In this document: piece after piece, positions 39,570-47,720 of the stretch | Position numbering within the stretch: the first letter of the stretch is position 1 | Layout: every line of letters begins with the position of its first letter | Source: Leucobacter luti | GTDB lineage: Bacteria; Actinomycetota; Actinomycetes; Actinomycetales; Microbacteriaceae | Length of the DNA stretch: 64,000 nucleotides | NCBI RefSeq assembly: GCF_019464495.1 | Contig: NZ_CP080492.1 | Span: 3,100,001-3,164,000, forward strand | Direction of reading: 5' to 3' | The notes under the pieces: model-generated | Seen by the model: only the letters and a program-made list of their open reading frames with translations | What the model was told of the DNA's origin: nothing | The model's database searches: none | Made by a program: the position numbers and the translations under genes

Positions 39570-40298
39570 GTGAGTGAAACGATCCGCGTAGACATCTGGT
39601 CCGATATCGCCTGCCCGTGGTGCTACCTCGGCAAGCACCGTTTCGAGGCCGGAGTTGCCGCATTCAACGAAACACACCCTGACGTGCGCGTAGAAGTGGA
39701 AAGCCACAGCTACGAGCTCGCACCCGACACCCCGCTCGACTTCTCGGGGAGCGAGATTGACTTCCTTGTGAAACACAAGGGCATGCCCGCCGAACGTGTG
39801 GAGCAGATGCTCGGAGAGATGACCGAGATGGCTGCCGCAGAAGGTGTCACCTTTGACTTCACCCGAGTGCAGCACGCGAACACACAGCGCGCACACCGGG
39901 TCTTGCATCTTGCCAAGGACCAGGGCGTTCAAGCCGCGGTTCAGGAGCGCCTGTTCCGCGCGTACTTCGCAGAGGGCGAGTCAATGTCGGATCCCGAAGC
40001 GCTCGCTCGCCTCGGCGCAGAAGCCGGGCTTGCGCCCGATGACGTTCGTGCCGCCCTCGATAGCGAAGCCTACGGCGAGGCCGTGCAGCGAGACATCACA
40101 CGTGCGCAGATGCTCGGCATCACCGGCGTCCCGTTCTTCTTGCTTGAGCAGCAGTACGGCGTCTCCGGCGCACAGTCGGCTGAGGCGTTCACTGGCGTGT
40201 TCGAACAGGTGCTTGAGCTGAATCGCGCGGCGGCAGCTGCTGCTGGCGATCCTGATACTGCTGGCGATCCTGCTGTCGCAGAGTCCGCTGCGCAGTAG
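39570..40298 (+). CDS. DsbA-family (FrnE-like) thiol oxidoreductase
   Basis: Cytosolic thioredoxin-fold protein, 242 aa, of the FrnE/polyketide-isomerase type. The redox motif is DIACPWCYLGKHRFE near the N-terminus, with the cis-proline loop GITGVPFFLL near residue 190. It has no signal peptide. The last 25 residues are Ala/Asp-rich repeats. It probably reduces or isomerises disulfides, or acts in oxidative stress. The start is GTG 39570. A 69-aa Cys-rich protein gene follows after 64 bp, and the pairing hints that the peptide's cysteines are the substrate. Confidence 0.85.
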   Translation: MSETIRVDIWSDIACPWCYLGKHRFEAGVAAFNETHPDVRVEVESHSYELAPDTPLDFSGSEIDFLVKHKGMPAERVEQMLGEMTEMAAAEGVTFDFTRVQHANTQRAHRVLHLAKDQGVQAAVQERLFRAYFAEGESMSDPEALARLGAEAGLAPDDVRAALDSEAYGEAVQRDITRAQMLGITGVPFFLLEQQYGVSGAQSAEAFTGVFEQVLELNRAAAAAAGDPDTAGDPAVAESAAQ

Positions 40299-40362
40299 AC
40301 CGCCTGCTCCGTAGTGAGCAGCACGCACGACCACTGAGCATCACACCGAGAGAGGGCACCCC

Positions 40363-40572
40363 ATGAGCGAGACCACGAAGACCACCGCCGACGTATCAGC
40401 AGCCACCGACGGGGCTGCTGCCGCAGCAGAGCCGCAGGCAGCACGTTTCGAAAGCGCCGCTGGCTTCGAAAGCGCCGCTGGCTTCGCCGACGCGGAGACC
40501 CGCGAGATCCTGAACCTCTTGGGTGACGGCGAGGCTGGTGCGACCTGCTGCGGCGGATCCTGCTGCGCCTAA
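40363..40572 (+). CDS. Small protein with C-terminal CCGGSCC motif
   Basis: A 69-residue protein I cannot assign. The N-terminal 40 residues are Ala/Thr-rich and low in complexity, with a duplicated GFESAA unit. A short helix-like segment (AETREILNLLGDG) follows, then the cysteine cluster ATCCGGSCCA at the extreme C-terminus. GAGAGAGG precedes the ATG. It lies downstream of the DsbA-like gene on the same strand. Possible roles are metal or persulfide binding, or a peptide precursor with a short core; all are inference. Confidence 0.65.
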   Translation: MSETTKTTADVSAATDGAAAAAEPQAARFESAAGFESAAGFADAETREILNLLGDGEAGATCCGGSCCA

Positions 40573-40720
40573 CAGGCCCGAACCCTGCGGCGTCTGCGTG
40601 TTCCGTGTGCGAGACCCGCGAGGCTGAACCACTGTATGGAGGGCGAACCGCTGCTTCGTCTAGCCAGAGACGACTCGGGGCGGTGGAGCCACGCACCCCG
40701 CACGCAGCGAGCACGTTCAT

Positions 40721-41920
40721 CTACAGCGTGCGAAATGCGGCAAGCGGATCGAGGCGGGCTGCTTTCCACGCCGGGTAAGCACCCGCAAGACAGCCGATAC
40801 CCAAGCCGGCGATTGGGGCGAGCACCAGCGTCAGGGGGTGCAGCACCGGTGTCCACTGTTGCATAGCTGCGATCACGACGACAGTGAGCACACCGACTGC
40901 GGTCCCAATTGCCCCACCGAGGAGCCCTCGGATTGCGGACTCCAGCACGAATTGAAGCGCAATGTGCCGTGGCATCGCACCCAACGCGCGACGCAGCCCA
41001 ATTTCGGGTGCGCGTGAGAGCACCCCGATGAGTGCTGAATTGGTGATGCCCACCGCGCCGACGAGCAGTGTGATGCACGCGAGCGAGAACAAGAGTGTTT
41101 GGACCGAAACCGCGACCTGATTGCGCGCGAGTGAAGGTTTTGGCGGCGGGACGACACGAACCCGATCCGGGTGTTGCGGGTTGATGGCAAGCGCCAACTG
41201 TTCGCTCACCACAGTGCTGGCCCCCACACGAGTATTCACCCCCAGTGCGGCGGCCGTCACGTCGCTCGCAAAGCTCTGGATCGCAAACTCGTGCGGGATC
41301 GCGATCGAGGACAGGAGGGCACTGTCTCCACGAGTATCTGCCGCGATGCCGATCACTGTCACGGGAACTCGGTTGATGTAGATCGTCGGTGAAGTCTCGA
41401 CCGGGGCGAGGCTCATTGAACGTGCGAGTTCGCGTCCCACCACCGCCACCGGGTACTCGGAGAGCGCTTCATCGAAGAATCGGCCCTCACCGAGCTGCCC
41501 GCCGACATAGTCCCAGTACTCGGGGGACACCGCGAGGATCGAGGAGTCACTGCTTGGTGCGTCACGTGAACCCGGAGGGAGCGCGCTGATCGTGCGGGGA
41601 AGGATTCTGCGCCACTCGGCAACAGTCGTCACACCTGAGATGCGAGACACCCGTGTTCGCGCGTCTGCCGGGAACGGCTCATCCGGCGAGGCTACGGCTT
41701 CCTCTGTTGCATGGGCGATCACGACGGTCGAGCTCAGTTCAGTAAACGCTTTGGTGATCTGCCCGTTTGCTGTTTCAGTCACTCCGAGTATCGCAACGAA
41801 CCCTCCGATTCCTAGAGCGGTCCCGATGATGGTGAGAACCGAGCGAGAGGAAGGTTGGAGCACACCAGATGCCGCCTCATGAACGAAGCGTGAGATACGG
41901 ACTCGCGAGTTGCGACTCAC
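40721..41920 (-). CDS. FtsX-like ABC transporter permease (MacB type)
   Basis: A 399-aa permease with four membrane helices: one at the N-terminus (about residues 26-48) and three in the C-terminal third (SLACITLLVGAVGITNSALI, the ESAIRGLLGGAIGTAVGVL region, PLTLVLAPIAGLGIG). They flank a large extracytoplasmic MacB_PCD domain (about residues 50-270). RAPEIGLRRALGA is the coupling helix of this family. MacB systems move peptides, lipoproteins or drugs by mechanotransmission rather than classic transport. The start overlaps the ATPase stop by 4 nt. Last gene of a five-gene minus-strand cassette. Confidence 0.88.
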   Translation of the reverse strand: MSRNSRVRISRFVHEAASGVLQPSSRSVLTIIGTALGIGGFVAILGVTETANGQITKAFTELSSTVVIAHATEEAVASPDEPFPADARTRVSRISGVTTVAEWRRILPRTISALPPGSRDAPSSDSSILAVSPEYWDYVGGQLGEGRFFDEALSEYPVAVVGRELARSMSLAPVETSPTIYINRVPVTVIGIAADTRGDSALLSSIAIPHEFAIQSFASDVTAAALGVNTRVGASTVVSEQLALAINPQHPDRVRVVPPPKPSLARNQVAVSVQTLLFSLACITLLVGAVGITNSALIGVLSRAPEIGLRRALGAMPRHIALQFVLESAIRGLLGGAIGTAVGVLTVVVIAAMQQWTPVLHPLTLVLAPIAGLGIGCLAGAYPAWKAARLDPLAAFRTL

Positions 41921-42597
41921 GACTGGTGATTCTCTCTGAGGGTCCCGTCGAGGATCGTGAAGCTGCGATTGCCCATATGGAGTAGCTCGGGATCGTGGGT
42001 GATGACGAGCACCGTGACGCCGTCCTGATTGAGCTCGTCGAACAACTCGAACACCGATTGCGCCGTCGAGCGGTCGAGGTTGCCAGTGGGTTCATCGCAG
42101 AGCAAAATGGAGGGCGTCGCGCTGAGCGCCCGGGCAATCGCGACGCGTTGCCGTTGGCCGCCAGAGAGTTCAGTCGGGATGCTCTCACCCCGATCTGAGA
42201 GCCCCACCGCAACGAGCGCCCGTTCTGCGCGGGCTCGTGAGGGGCCAGAGTGTGCTCCGGTGTAGAGATCAGCAAGCATCACGTTCTCGAGACAGCTGCG
42301 TTGCTCCAGCAACTGAAACGATTGAAAAACGAATCCGATCTCGGCGCCTCGGAGTGCTGCTCGGCGCCGCTCGGACAGGGCCGACACCTCCTCACCGCGG
42401 AAGTAGTAGCGCCCGGCTGTCGGGGTGTCCATCAACCCGAGGAGATTGAGCAGTGTCGATTTCCCCGAGCCGGAGGGCCCACTGATGACCGCGAAATCGC
42501 CCTCAGTGAGGCTGAGCGAGCACTCCCGCAGCGCCCATAAGGGTACCGCCGCCTCGTATCGACGGCTCACTCCCTCGAGTCGAATGAGCTCGCTCAC
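41917..42597 (-). CDS. ABC transporter ATP-binding protein (MacB/LolD type)
   Basis: A 226-aa ATPase. Walker A GPSGSGKSTLLNLLG, Q-loop FVFQSFQLLEQ, signature LSGGQRQRVAIARAL, Walker B SILLCDEPTGNLD and the H-loop ITHDPELL are all intact. It pairs with the FtsX-like permease; the genes overlap by 4 nt on each side (adaptor upstream, permease downstream). Supplies energy for export or release of the cassette's substrate. Confidence 0.93.
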   Translation of the reverse strand: MSELIRLEGVSRRYEAAVPLWALRECSLSLTEGDFAVISGPSGSGKSTLLNLLGLMDTPTAGRYYFRGEEVSALSERRRAALRGAEIGFVFQSFQLLEQRSCLENVMLADLYTGAHSGPSRARAERALVAVGLSDRGESIPTELSGGQRQRVAIARALSATPSILLCDEPTGNLDRSTAQSVFELFDELNQDGVTVLVITHDPELLHMGNRSFTILDGTLRENHQS

Positions 42598-43823
42598 GAG
42601 ACACCGACGAGCACGTGCGCACCCTCCGTGACGGCACCGTCCTCAGATATGATCTGCACAAGACCGTCGCCACTCCCCACGATCTGCACGGGAGTCCTCC
42701 GCGTACGGTCGCTTTCAACCAGTGTCACGGCGGACTCGCCGTTCGGTGACGAGTGAACAGCAGAGAGCGGTACGAGGAGCCCGGCCTCTGGTGCCCCGGT
42801 GTCCTCTCGGGGCGTGACGATGATCTGGACCCGCGTCGATACCGTCTCCGGAGCAAGTGGCTCGGAAGGTGCCAGCACCATTCGGACCATTGGGTCTGCG
42901 GTCTCCTCTCCTTCTGAGGAGGGCTCGATCCGATCGATAGACGCGTTGAGCCGCCCGCTGATGCCCGCACCGGTGATCTCAATGCGGCTGTCAGGGTCTA
43001 CGAGGCTGGCTTCAGCGTGAGTGAGGAGCAACAGAATACTGGGGGGAGCGGTGGTGATACTCAACACAGGATCTGCGGAAACGGCGTCCCCCAAATTGGC
43101 GTTCACCGAGGTCACTCGCCCCGCTGCGCCGTGTGGGGCAAACGCGAGCTCTGAAACGCGAGCAGCGACGGTGGCCGGGGGCGGTTCGGGCGTGGGTGAG
43201 GCCGGCGGTGCTGCCTGTGGTGTGACAGGAGGTGCGGGAGTGCGAGCGAGTTCCGCAGAGGGCAGCGTGGTCATCGGTGCCGCATACCCCAGAGCCAAGT
43301 AAAGCTCTTGAATGGCGAGCTCTGTGGACGGCCCGAAGCTTCCAGCCTCGTCAAAAATGGAGTAACCCATCTGCTCGAGGGCGGTCTGCAGGCGGGCCAC
43401 ATCTGCTCCGCTGTCGCCGGAAGTGAGGTCTCGAAACATGGGCACCTCACCGGGGAGCAAGATGACCGGGCGATCTGAGTCCTCGAAGAGCACGCTTCCC
43501 GGCCCCACCGAAGCTCCGACGGCGATGGGTTCACGGGTGATGATCCCTGCCCCGAGGCCCTCGAAGCCGGCATCGCCCGTCACCTCGATGGAATTGCCAG
43601 TGATGATGGTGCCAGGGAACAGCACCGATTGGGTGATCGACCCCACTGTCACCTCAGACGTTAGTTGCGTTTTTTCAGGGGGAGCTGTTTCTGCGAGTAG
43701 CTGTTGTGGTGAACGAATGAGCGTCGCCGCAGCGACGCCAAGCCCAAACGAGAGCAGGAGGCTCCCTCCAATGCAGATGGCAAGCACGGCTGTTGGAGAG
43801 AACTTCCGGCGCAGTCTACCCAT
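42594..43823 (-). CDS. Membrane-fusion/adaptor protein with peptidoglycan-binding domain
   Basis: A 409-aa adaptor. N-terminal membrane anchor (about residues 12-32), then a HlyD-like beta-barrel/lipoyl part. A PG_binding_1-type domain (SGADVARLQTALEQMGY) lies around residues 135-180, and a Pro-rich linker (about 195-215) precedes the remaining barrel strands. In Gram-positive MacA-like systems such proteins link the exporter to the wall. ATG 43823 overlaps the lipoprotein stop by 8 nt; GTG 43835 is the alternative start. Confidence 0.82.
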   Translation of the reverse strand: MGRLRRKFSPTAVLAICIGGSLLLSFGLGVAAATLIRSPQQLLAETAPPEKTQLTSEVTVGSITQSVLFPGTIITGNSIEVTGDAGFEGLGAGIITREPIAVGASVGPGSVLFEDSDRPVILLPGEVPMFRDLTSGDSGADVARLQTALEQMGYSIFDEAGSFGPSTELAIQELYLALGYAAPMTTLPSAELARTPAPPVTPQAAPPASPTPEPPPATVAARVSELAFAPHGAAGRVTSVNANLGDAVSADPVLSITTAPPSILLLLTHAEASLVDPDSRIEITGAGISGRLNASIDRIEPSSEGEETADPMVRMVLAPSEPLAPETVSTRVQIIVTPREDTGAPEAGLLVPLSAVHSSPNGESAVTLVESDRTRRTPVQIVGSGDGLVQIISEDGAVTEGAHVLVGVS

Positions 43824-44766
43824 GTGCACCCCCACGCATCAGCGCCTCGAAACGCTTCTGCTCCGTTGCGAGCGCGCCCTCAAAACGTTCAGGCTCTTTC
43901 TGGATCATTTGTTGTTGGTAGTCCGCGAGGACCGGATAGAAGAAATCTGGCCAGCGGCTCTCTTGAGTGCATTGGACATCGGCAACTGCAGTTTCTGGCC
44001 GCGCGCCTTGGACCCAGGCTTCGGAGACCGCGGCAAACGTCTCTCCTGTGGCACGTGTCATGCAACTGATCCACTCAGACTCCGCCTGGGCCACTCTGCT
44101 CTGGGCACGGCTCAACATCATGAGCTGAAAGAGATCATCATCGAGCGAAGTGTCGAGCGGCACTCCGATCTGGCGCTCGACGATCCCAGCACAGCCACCG
44201 GGTGGGACCTCGCTGCCATTCCCGTCACGGGGCACTGCCACCTGATCGGCTGTCGGTATCGTGGTTTGCGTTTCGGGTCCGAGCGCGACCACCTGAAGGA
44301 GCTGATTGCGAGGGCCGACCTCGTCGGACGTGTACGCGGCAAACTTTATGGGCGATGACAGTGTGAAGCCGCTGCTGGTCTTCCAAGGCCCCGTTGGAGC
44401 TGCAAGGTACCCGTGTGAATTCGCGTGTTCTTCGGTCATCGTGCCGTACAGCCCGCCCCAGTAGTAGCCAGAGTTGTCGGGTTTGCGGACGTAGTCTCCG
44501 ATGAACTGCATGTCTACGCCAAACTCGGCCGCACACGCCACCAATAGTCGTTCCTGCGCCTCACCCATGACCGCACGCTGTTCATCGCTCAGCCGGTATG
44601 AATCGGCGGGAAGCGCAAATGACGGGTCGATCGGAGGCGCATCCTCCTCGATCTCAGGGACCACCCAACCCTGCGAATCGGCAGGTGAGGTGGCAGCGGG
44701 GGCACACCCGAGAAGTGTGAGTATCGTCGCGGCGACACAGGTGAGCAGGACTGATCGGTGCCTCAT
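43816..44766 (-). CDS. Putative lipoprotein of the exporter cassette
   Basis: A 316-aa secreted protein with a lipoprotein signal peptide: hydrophobic core VAATILTLLG, then the lipobox LLGCAP with Cys around residue 21. The mature part is acidic, with four or more cysteines and many Trp, and shows no domain I recognise. It overlaps the adaptor gene and follows the small secreted protein gene by 78 nt. It could capture the exported protein or bind an effector outside the membrane. Confidence 0.72.
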   Translation of the reverse strand: MRHRSVLLTCVAATILTLLGCAPAATSPADSQGWVVPEIEEDAPPIDPSFALPADSYRLSDEQRAVMGEAQERLLVACAAEFGVDMQFIGDYVRKPDNSGYYWGGLYGTMTEEHANSHGYLAAPTGPWKTSSGFTLSSPIKFAAYTSDEVGPRNQLLQVVALGPETQTTIPTADQVAVPRDGNGSEVPPGGCAGIVERQIGVPLDTSLDDDLFQLMMLSRAQSRVAQAESEWISCMTRATGETFAAVSEAWVQGARPETAVADVQCTQESRWPDFFYPVLADYQQQMIQKEPERFEGALATEQKRFEALMRGGAHG

Positions 44767-44844
44767 GGAACCCTGTTTCGAGTGGGTAGCTCTCGCTGCG
44801 TCACAAGCATGCCGAGAGCGACAGTTGGTGTCGGAGCAACGGGC

Positions 44845-45204
44845 CTAACGGGCGGACCAACGCACGGCTGGGTCGCACTCCCGTGTGACCGCGCCCCGCT
44901 TGATGCATGCCCAGATGCCGACGTTTCCACTCACATTTCCCAGGTCTCGTGCCGTGACTTGAGTGAAGCCTCTGTCATTGTCGAGGTTGTAGACCTGCCC
45001 GTTCGTTGAGAACTTGTAGAAGACGCGAACGCCATACCCATCGGGCTGGAGATCCAGTGCGGCAAGCCTGTGTTGTGAAGAGTTGTAGGCGCCGAGTGCC
45101 CCGCCCCAGCCAGAAGCTGCATGAGCCTGAGCGGCGGAAGCCGCTCCGCCGAGAAGCAATCCGGCACAGAGGAGCGCAACGGCGAGTTTGGTGAGTGCAT
45201 TCAT
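44845..45204 (-). CDS. Small secreted protein, cargo candidate of the ABC cassette
   Basis: A 119-aa protein with a Sec signal peptide (LAVALLCAGLLLGGAASAAQA, cleavage after about residue 28) and a mature part of about 90 aa. The mature part is rich in Gly, Asn and aromatic residues and carries two cysteines near the C-terminus (IWACIKRGAVTRECDP) that could form a disulfide. ATG 45204 follows AAGGATTCC; upstream frame extension is not credible. No family recognised. Its size, signal and position at the head of an ABC cassette resemble secreted bacteriocin or toxin loci, but this is inference. Confidence 0.65.
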   Translation of the reverse strand: MNALTKLAVALLCAGLLLGGAASAAQAHAASGWGGALGAYNSSQHRLAALDLQPDGYGVRVFYKFSTNGQVYNLDNDRGFTQVTARDLGNVSGNVGIWACIKRGAVTRECDPAVRWSAR

Positions 45205-45490
45205 TATCAGGAATCCTTCGCTCGCGGGTGAGTTTGGAGAGTCAGCAGTATGAACCGAGGGCACACACCGGTGGACTGCTCCCGAAGGGCAGGCTGTGCA
45301 CTCATCTGGCTCAATTCGAACCATAATCGTGAGATCACGAACTGTGCGGCAGTTGCGTGGTGGAGCGCACGAATTGAGCAGTGGGACGAAGCGAGGGGGC
45401 ATACTGCAGGCAAACCCTCGCGTGAAACTCGTCCGAATGAGTGTCTCGAATTCCTGAGGGCTGAGTGGGACGAGATCCGCCCTGCTGACG

Positions 45491-47251
45491 CTAGACTCCG
45501 AACAGGCCCGTTCCGTATTTCGTGAGGACCTGATAGGCCGCACCGAATGACTCTGGTGGGTGTGCCTGTTCAGCAGGGGTGCCGTACTCGTGCAACAGCA
45601 GCCCGATCAAGCCCTTCGCTGGTGGGCTGAGCGGGCGATCTGGATCCGCCTCCGCCGGGTGCGCCTCTGCGTTCGGCGGCACGTACGCCGGTGACGGCTG
45701 CGGCCAATCAGCAGTGTGCCGCGGCACCTTCCTGTTGAACGCGTGCCGCAGCGTGGTCGCCCCGTGGTCACGCCGGGTCAGTGATTCCAGCCCGAAACGC
45801 TCACTGAGTGTGGCGGCGAGCGCCCCATGATGCATCTCGCGCGAAAACACACTTCCCCGGGCAGTATGCGCCGACACCACGATCGCTGGCACTCGGCACC
45901 CGAGACGGTCAAAGGTGAACCCCATCTCCCCAGGGCCGGAGTCGTCCGGCGGGGTGGCGGCCGGCGGAGGCACATGGTCGTACGTGCCGCCGTGTTCATC
46001 GAAGGTGATGAGCAGCGTGGTGTTCAGATAGTTTGAGCCCTGTTCAGAAGTGGAATTGCGGATGGCGGAATAGATCTCGTGGATCAGCGCGTCTCCGGCT
46101 CTCGCGTCCGAGAGTGCGCCGGAGAAGACCTCGACATCGCCAACATCGCTCTCGCGGAGCTTGCCCACCGGCGGGTGGAAATCGTTGTGGTTGAAGATCA
46201 TGCGCGGCTCAATAAACGCATACTCTGGCAGAGTGCCGTTCGCGACATCTTCGTGGAACTGCTCCATCGTGGCGAAGCGCTCAGTCTTCCAGTACTTCCG
46301 CAACACCGGAGTGTGGAGCACTCCGGTGAACGACACAAGCTGCAGCTTGTCGAAGTAGATCCGCCATCTCAGCCCGGCCTCTTCGAGCCGAGTGAACACG
46401 GTCGGGGTAGGGGCGGCGTCGAGCCACTTCTTGTACCCGCCGCCCTGCATGTTTGTCACGAAACCGTGCGAAGTGGAGGCGTGGAAGAAACTGCGATTGC
46501 AGAACGTCTGGCTCGGCACTCCGCAGTACCAGTGGTCGTAGACCCCAAACTCGCGGGCGAGCGTTGAGAGAACTGGCAGCATCTCTGGCGCAAACGATCC
46601 CATGATCTGGTCGCGTTCGACGGGCGTGGGAGCATGCCCCGTGCGGTGCCGGTAGTCAGCCTCATAGTCGAGCACGAAGCCTGACATATCGGCCGGGGTA
46701 CCTGCGGGGGGTGCGTTATACGGGGGAGTGAGCTGGCTCAGATCCTTGCCGCGATTGTGCTCGTCGATCCGCCCGAAGAGTTGCGTATTCACATGGGGGT
46801 ACTCCTCACCCGGATCGGGATCCGGGCTCCCCATGATCTTGTCTGTCGAGCCCGTGTACACGTGCGCGGGCACGACGGTGCCGTCTGACGCCTGGTTCGC
46901 ATAGCTGCCGAACGCGAGCCCCGCGAACTTCTTGCCAGGTGGTGGATCTTGTGGAGTGTAGAGATTGCCAAGAATGTTGTCGAACGATCGATTCTCGCCC
47001 ATCACGACGACGAGGTGATCGAAACCCGGTTCCTTGCGGGGCTGAGGCCGCGAGAAGTGCTCGGGGATATACGGGGCGCCGGGATCCGGGGCGCCGGCCG
47101 CAGCGGCGATTGCCGCACCCGCACCGCCGCCGACAGCGAGCCCGGCGGCAATGAGGCCACCGGATTTCAGGAAGCCGCGACGGCTGGGGCGTGGGGTGGG
47201 AGCCTGGCCGCGCGCAGCCTCGTCGTTCGCGCCGGAGTCGTGTGCGTTCAT
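45491..47251 (-). CDS. Tat-exported phosphoesterase (phospholipase C/acid phosphatase family)
   Basis: A 586-aa secreted enzyme. The Tat signal RPSRRGFLKSGG (about residues 22-33) is followed by a Gly/Ala-rich hydrophobic stretch. The catalytic domain shows VVMGENRSFDNILG, FFHASTSHGF, FIEPRMIFNHNDFHPP and TFDEHGGTYDHVPPP, metal-binding motifs of the bacterial non-haemolytic phospholipase C family. It hydrolyses phospholipid head groups or other phosphoesters. ATG 47251 is preceded by a GA-rich GGATGGGG; a longer frame to 47386 lacks similarity and has no ribosome-binding site. Confidence 0.87.
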   Translation of the reverse strand: MNAHDSGANDEAARGQAPTPRPSRRGFLKSGGLIAAGLAVGGGAGAAIAAAAGAPDPGAPYIPEHFSRPQPRKEPGFDHLVVVMGENRSFDNILGNLYTPQDPPPGKKFAGLAFGSYANQASDGTVVPAHVYTGSTDKIMGSPDPDPGEEYPHVNTQLFGRIDEHNRGKDLSQLTPPYNAPPAGTPADMSGFVLDYEADYRHRTGHAPTPVERDQIMGSFAPEMLPVLSTLAREFGVYDHWYCGVPSQTFCNRSFFHASTSHGFVTNMQGGGYKKWLDAAPTPTVFTRLEEAGLRWRIYFDKLQLVSFTGVLHTPVLRKYWKTERFATMEQFHEDVANGTLPEYAFIEPRMIFNHNDFHPPVGKLRESDVGDVEVFSGALSDARAGDALIHEIYSAIRNSTSEQGSNYLNTTLLITFDEHGGTYDHVPPPAATPPDDSGPGEMGFTFDRLGCRVPAIVVSAHTARGSVFSREMHHGALAATLSERFGLESLTRRDHGATTLRHAFNRKVPRHTADWPQPSPAYVPPNAEAHPAEADPDRPLSPPAKGLIGLLLHEYGTPAEQAHPPESFGAAYQVLTKYGTGLFGV

Positions 47252-47381
47252 GCGGTCCCCATCCTCATCGATATCACCCCCATTCTTGCGCGAATGGGGG
47301 ACCGGGCGCGCTGCCCGCGCCGTCCCCGCTGTCGAAGCTTCCCGTGCCGCCTGCGCCCACCCGTCACTCAGGGTGAATCGT

Positions 47382-47439
47382 TTCATGGGTCGAAAAGTGG
47401 GGCTTCAACGCGAGGAAGCCCCGAATTTCGACCCATGAA
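47382..47439. repeat. 58-bp nested palindrome, copy A
   Basis: 14-bp perfect arms TTCATGGGTCGAAA (47382-47395) / TTTCGACCCATGAA (47426-47439) enclose an 8-bp stem GGGGCTTC (47399-47406) / GAAGCCCC (47415-47422) with loop AACGCGAG. The same GTGAATCGT precedes both copies. Confidence 0.9.
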
Positions 47440-47646
47440 TGGTCTGCCCGCGTGAGGAAGGCGTCGGGCTGGCCGGGGTGATCAGGATATTGAGAGGGAC
47501 GTCCGTTGCTGGTTCGGGTGCGCTCCCCGCGCGCCCAGCCCGGCCCCGGCCGCGCGTCGTCGGTGCTGCCCGCGTCTCCCGCGCCGCGCCTCCCGCGCGC
47601 CCATGCCGGCCAATGCTGCCCCTACCCACCCCCAAGCGTGAATCGT

Positions 47647-47704
47647 TTCAGGGGTCGAAATACGGGGCTTCAACGCGAGGAAGCCCCGAATTTCGACCCA
47701 TGAA
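47647..47704. repeat. 58-bp nested palindrome, copy B
   Basis: Same orientation, stem and loop as copy A. The left arm has one change (TTCAGGGG for TTCATGGG). It ends 16 bp from the stop codon of the lipase gene and could serve as its terminator on the minus strand. Confidence 0.9.
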
Positions 47705-47720
47705 CGGGCCGAGTGAGCGC

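Larger units (their letters stand above)
47252..47720. other. 469-bp gap with two palindromic repeats
   Basis: Lies between two minus-strand genes. It contains two direct copies of a 58-bp perfect-palindrome element (47382-47439 and 47647-47704) separated by about 207 bp of GC-rich sequence with no credible gene. Confidence 0.7.
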
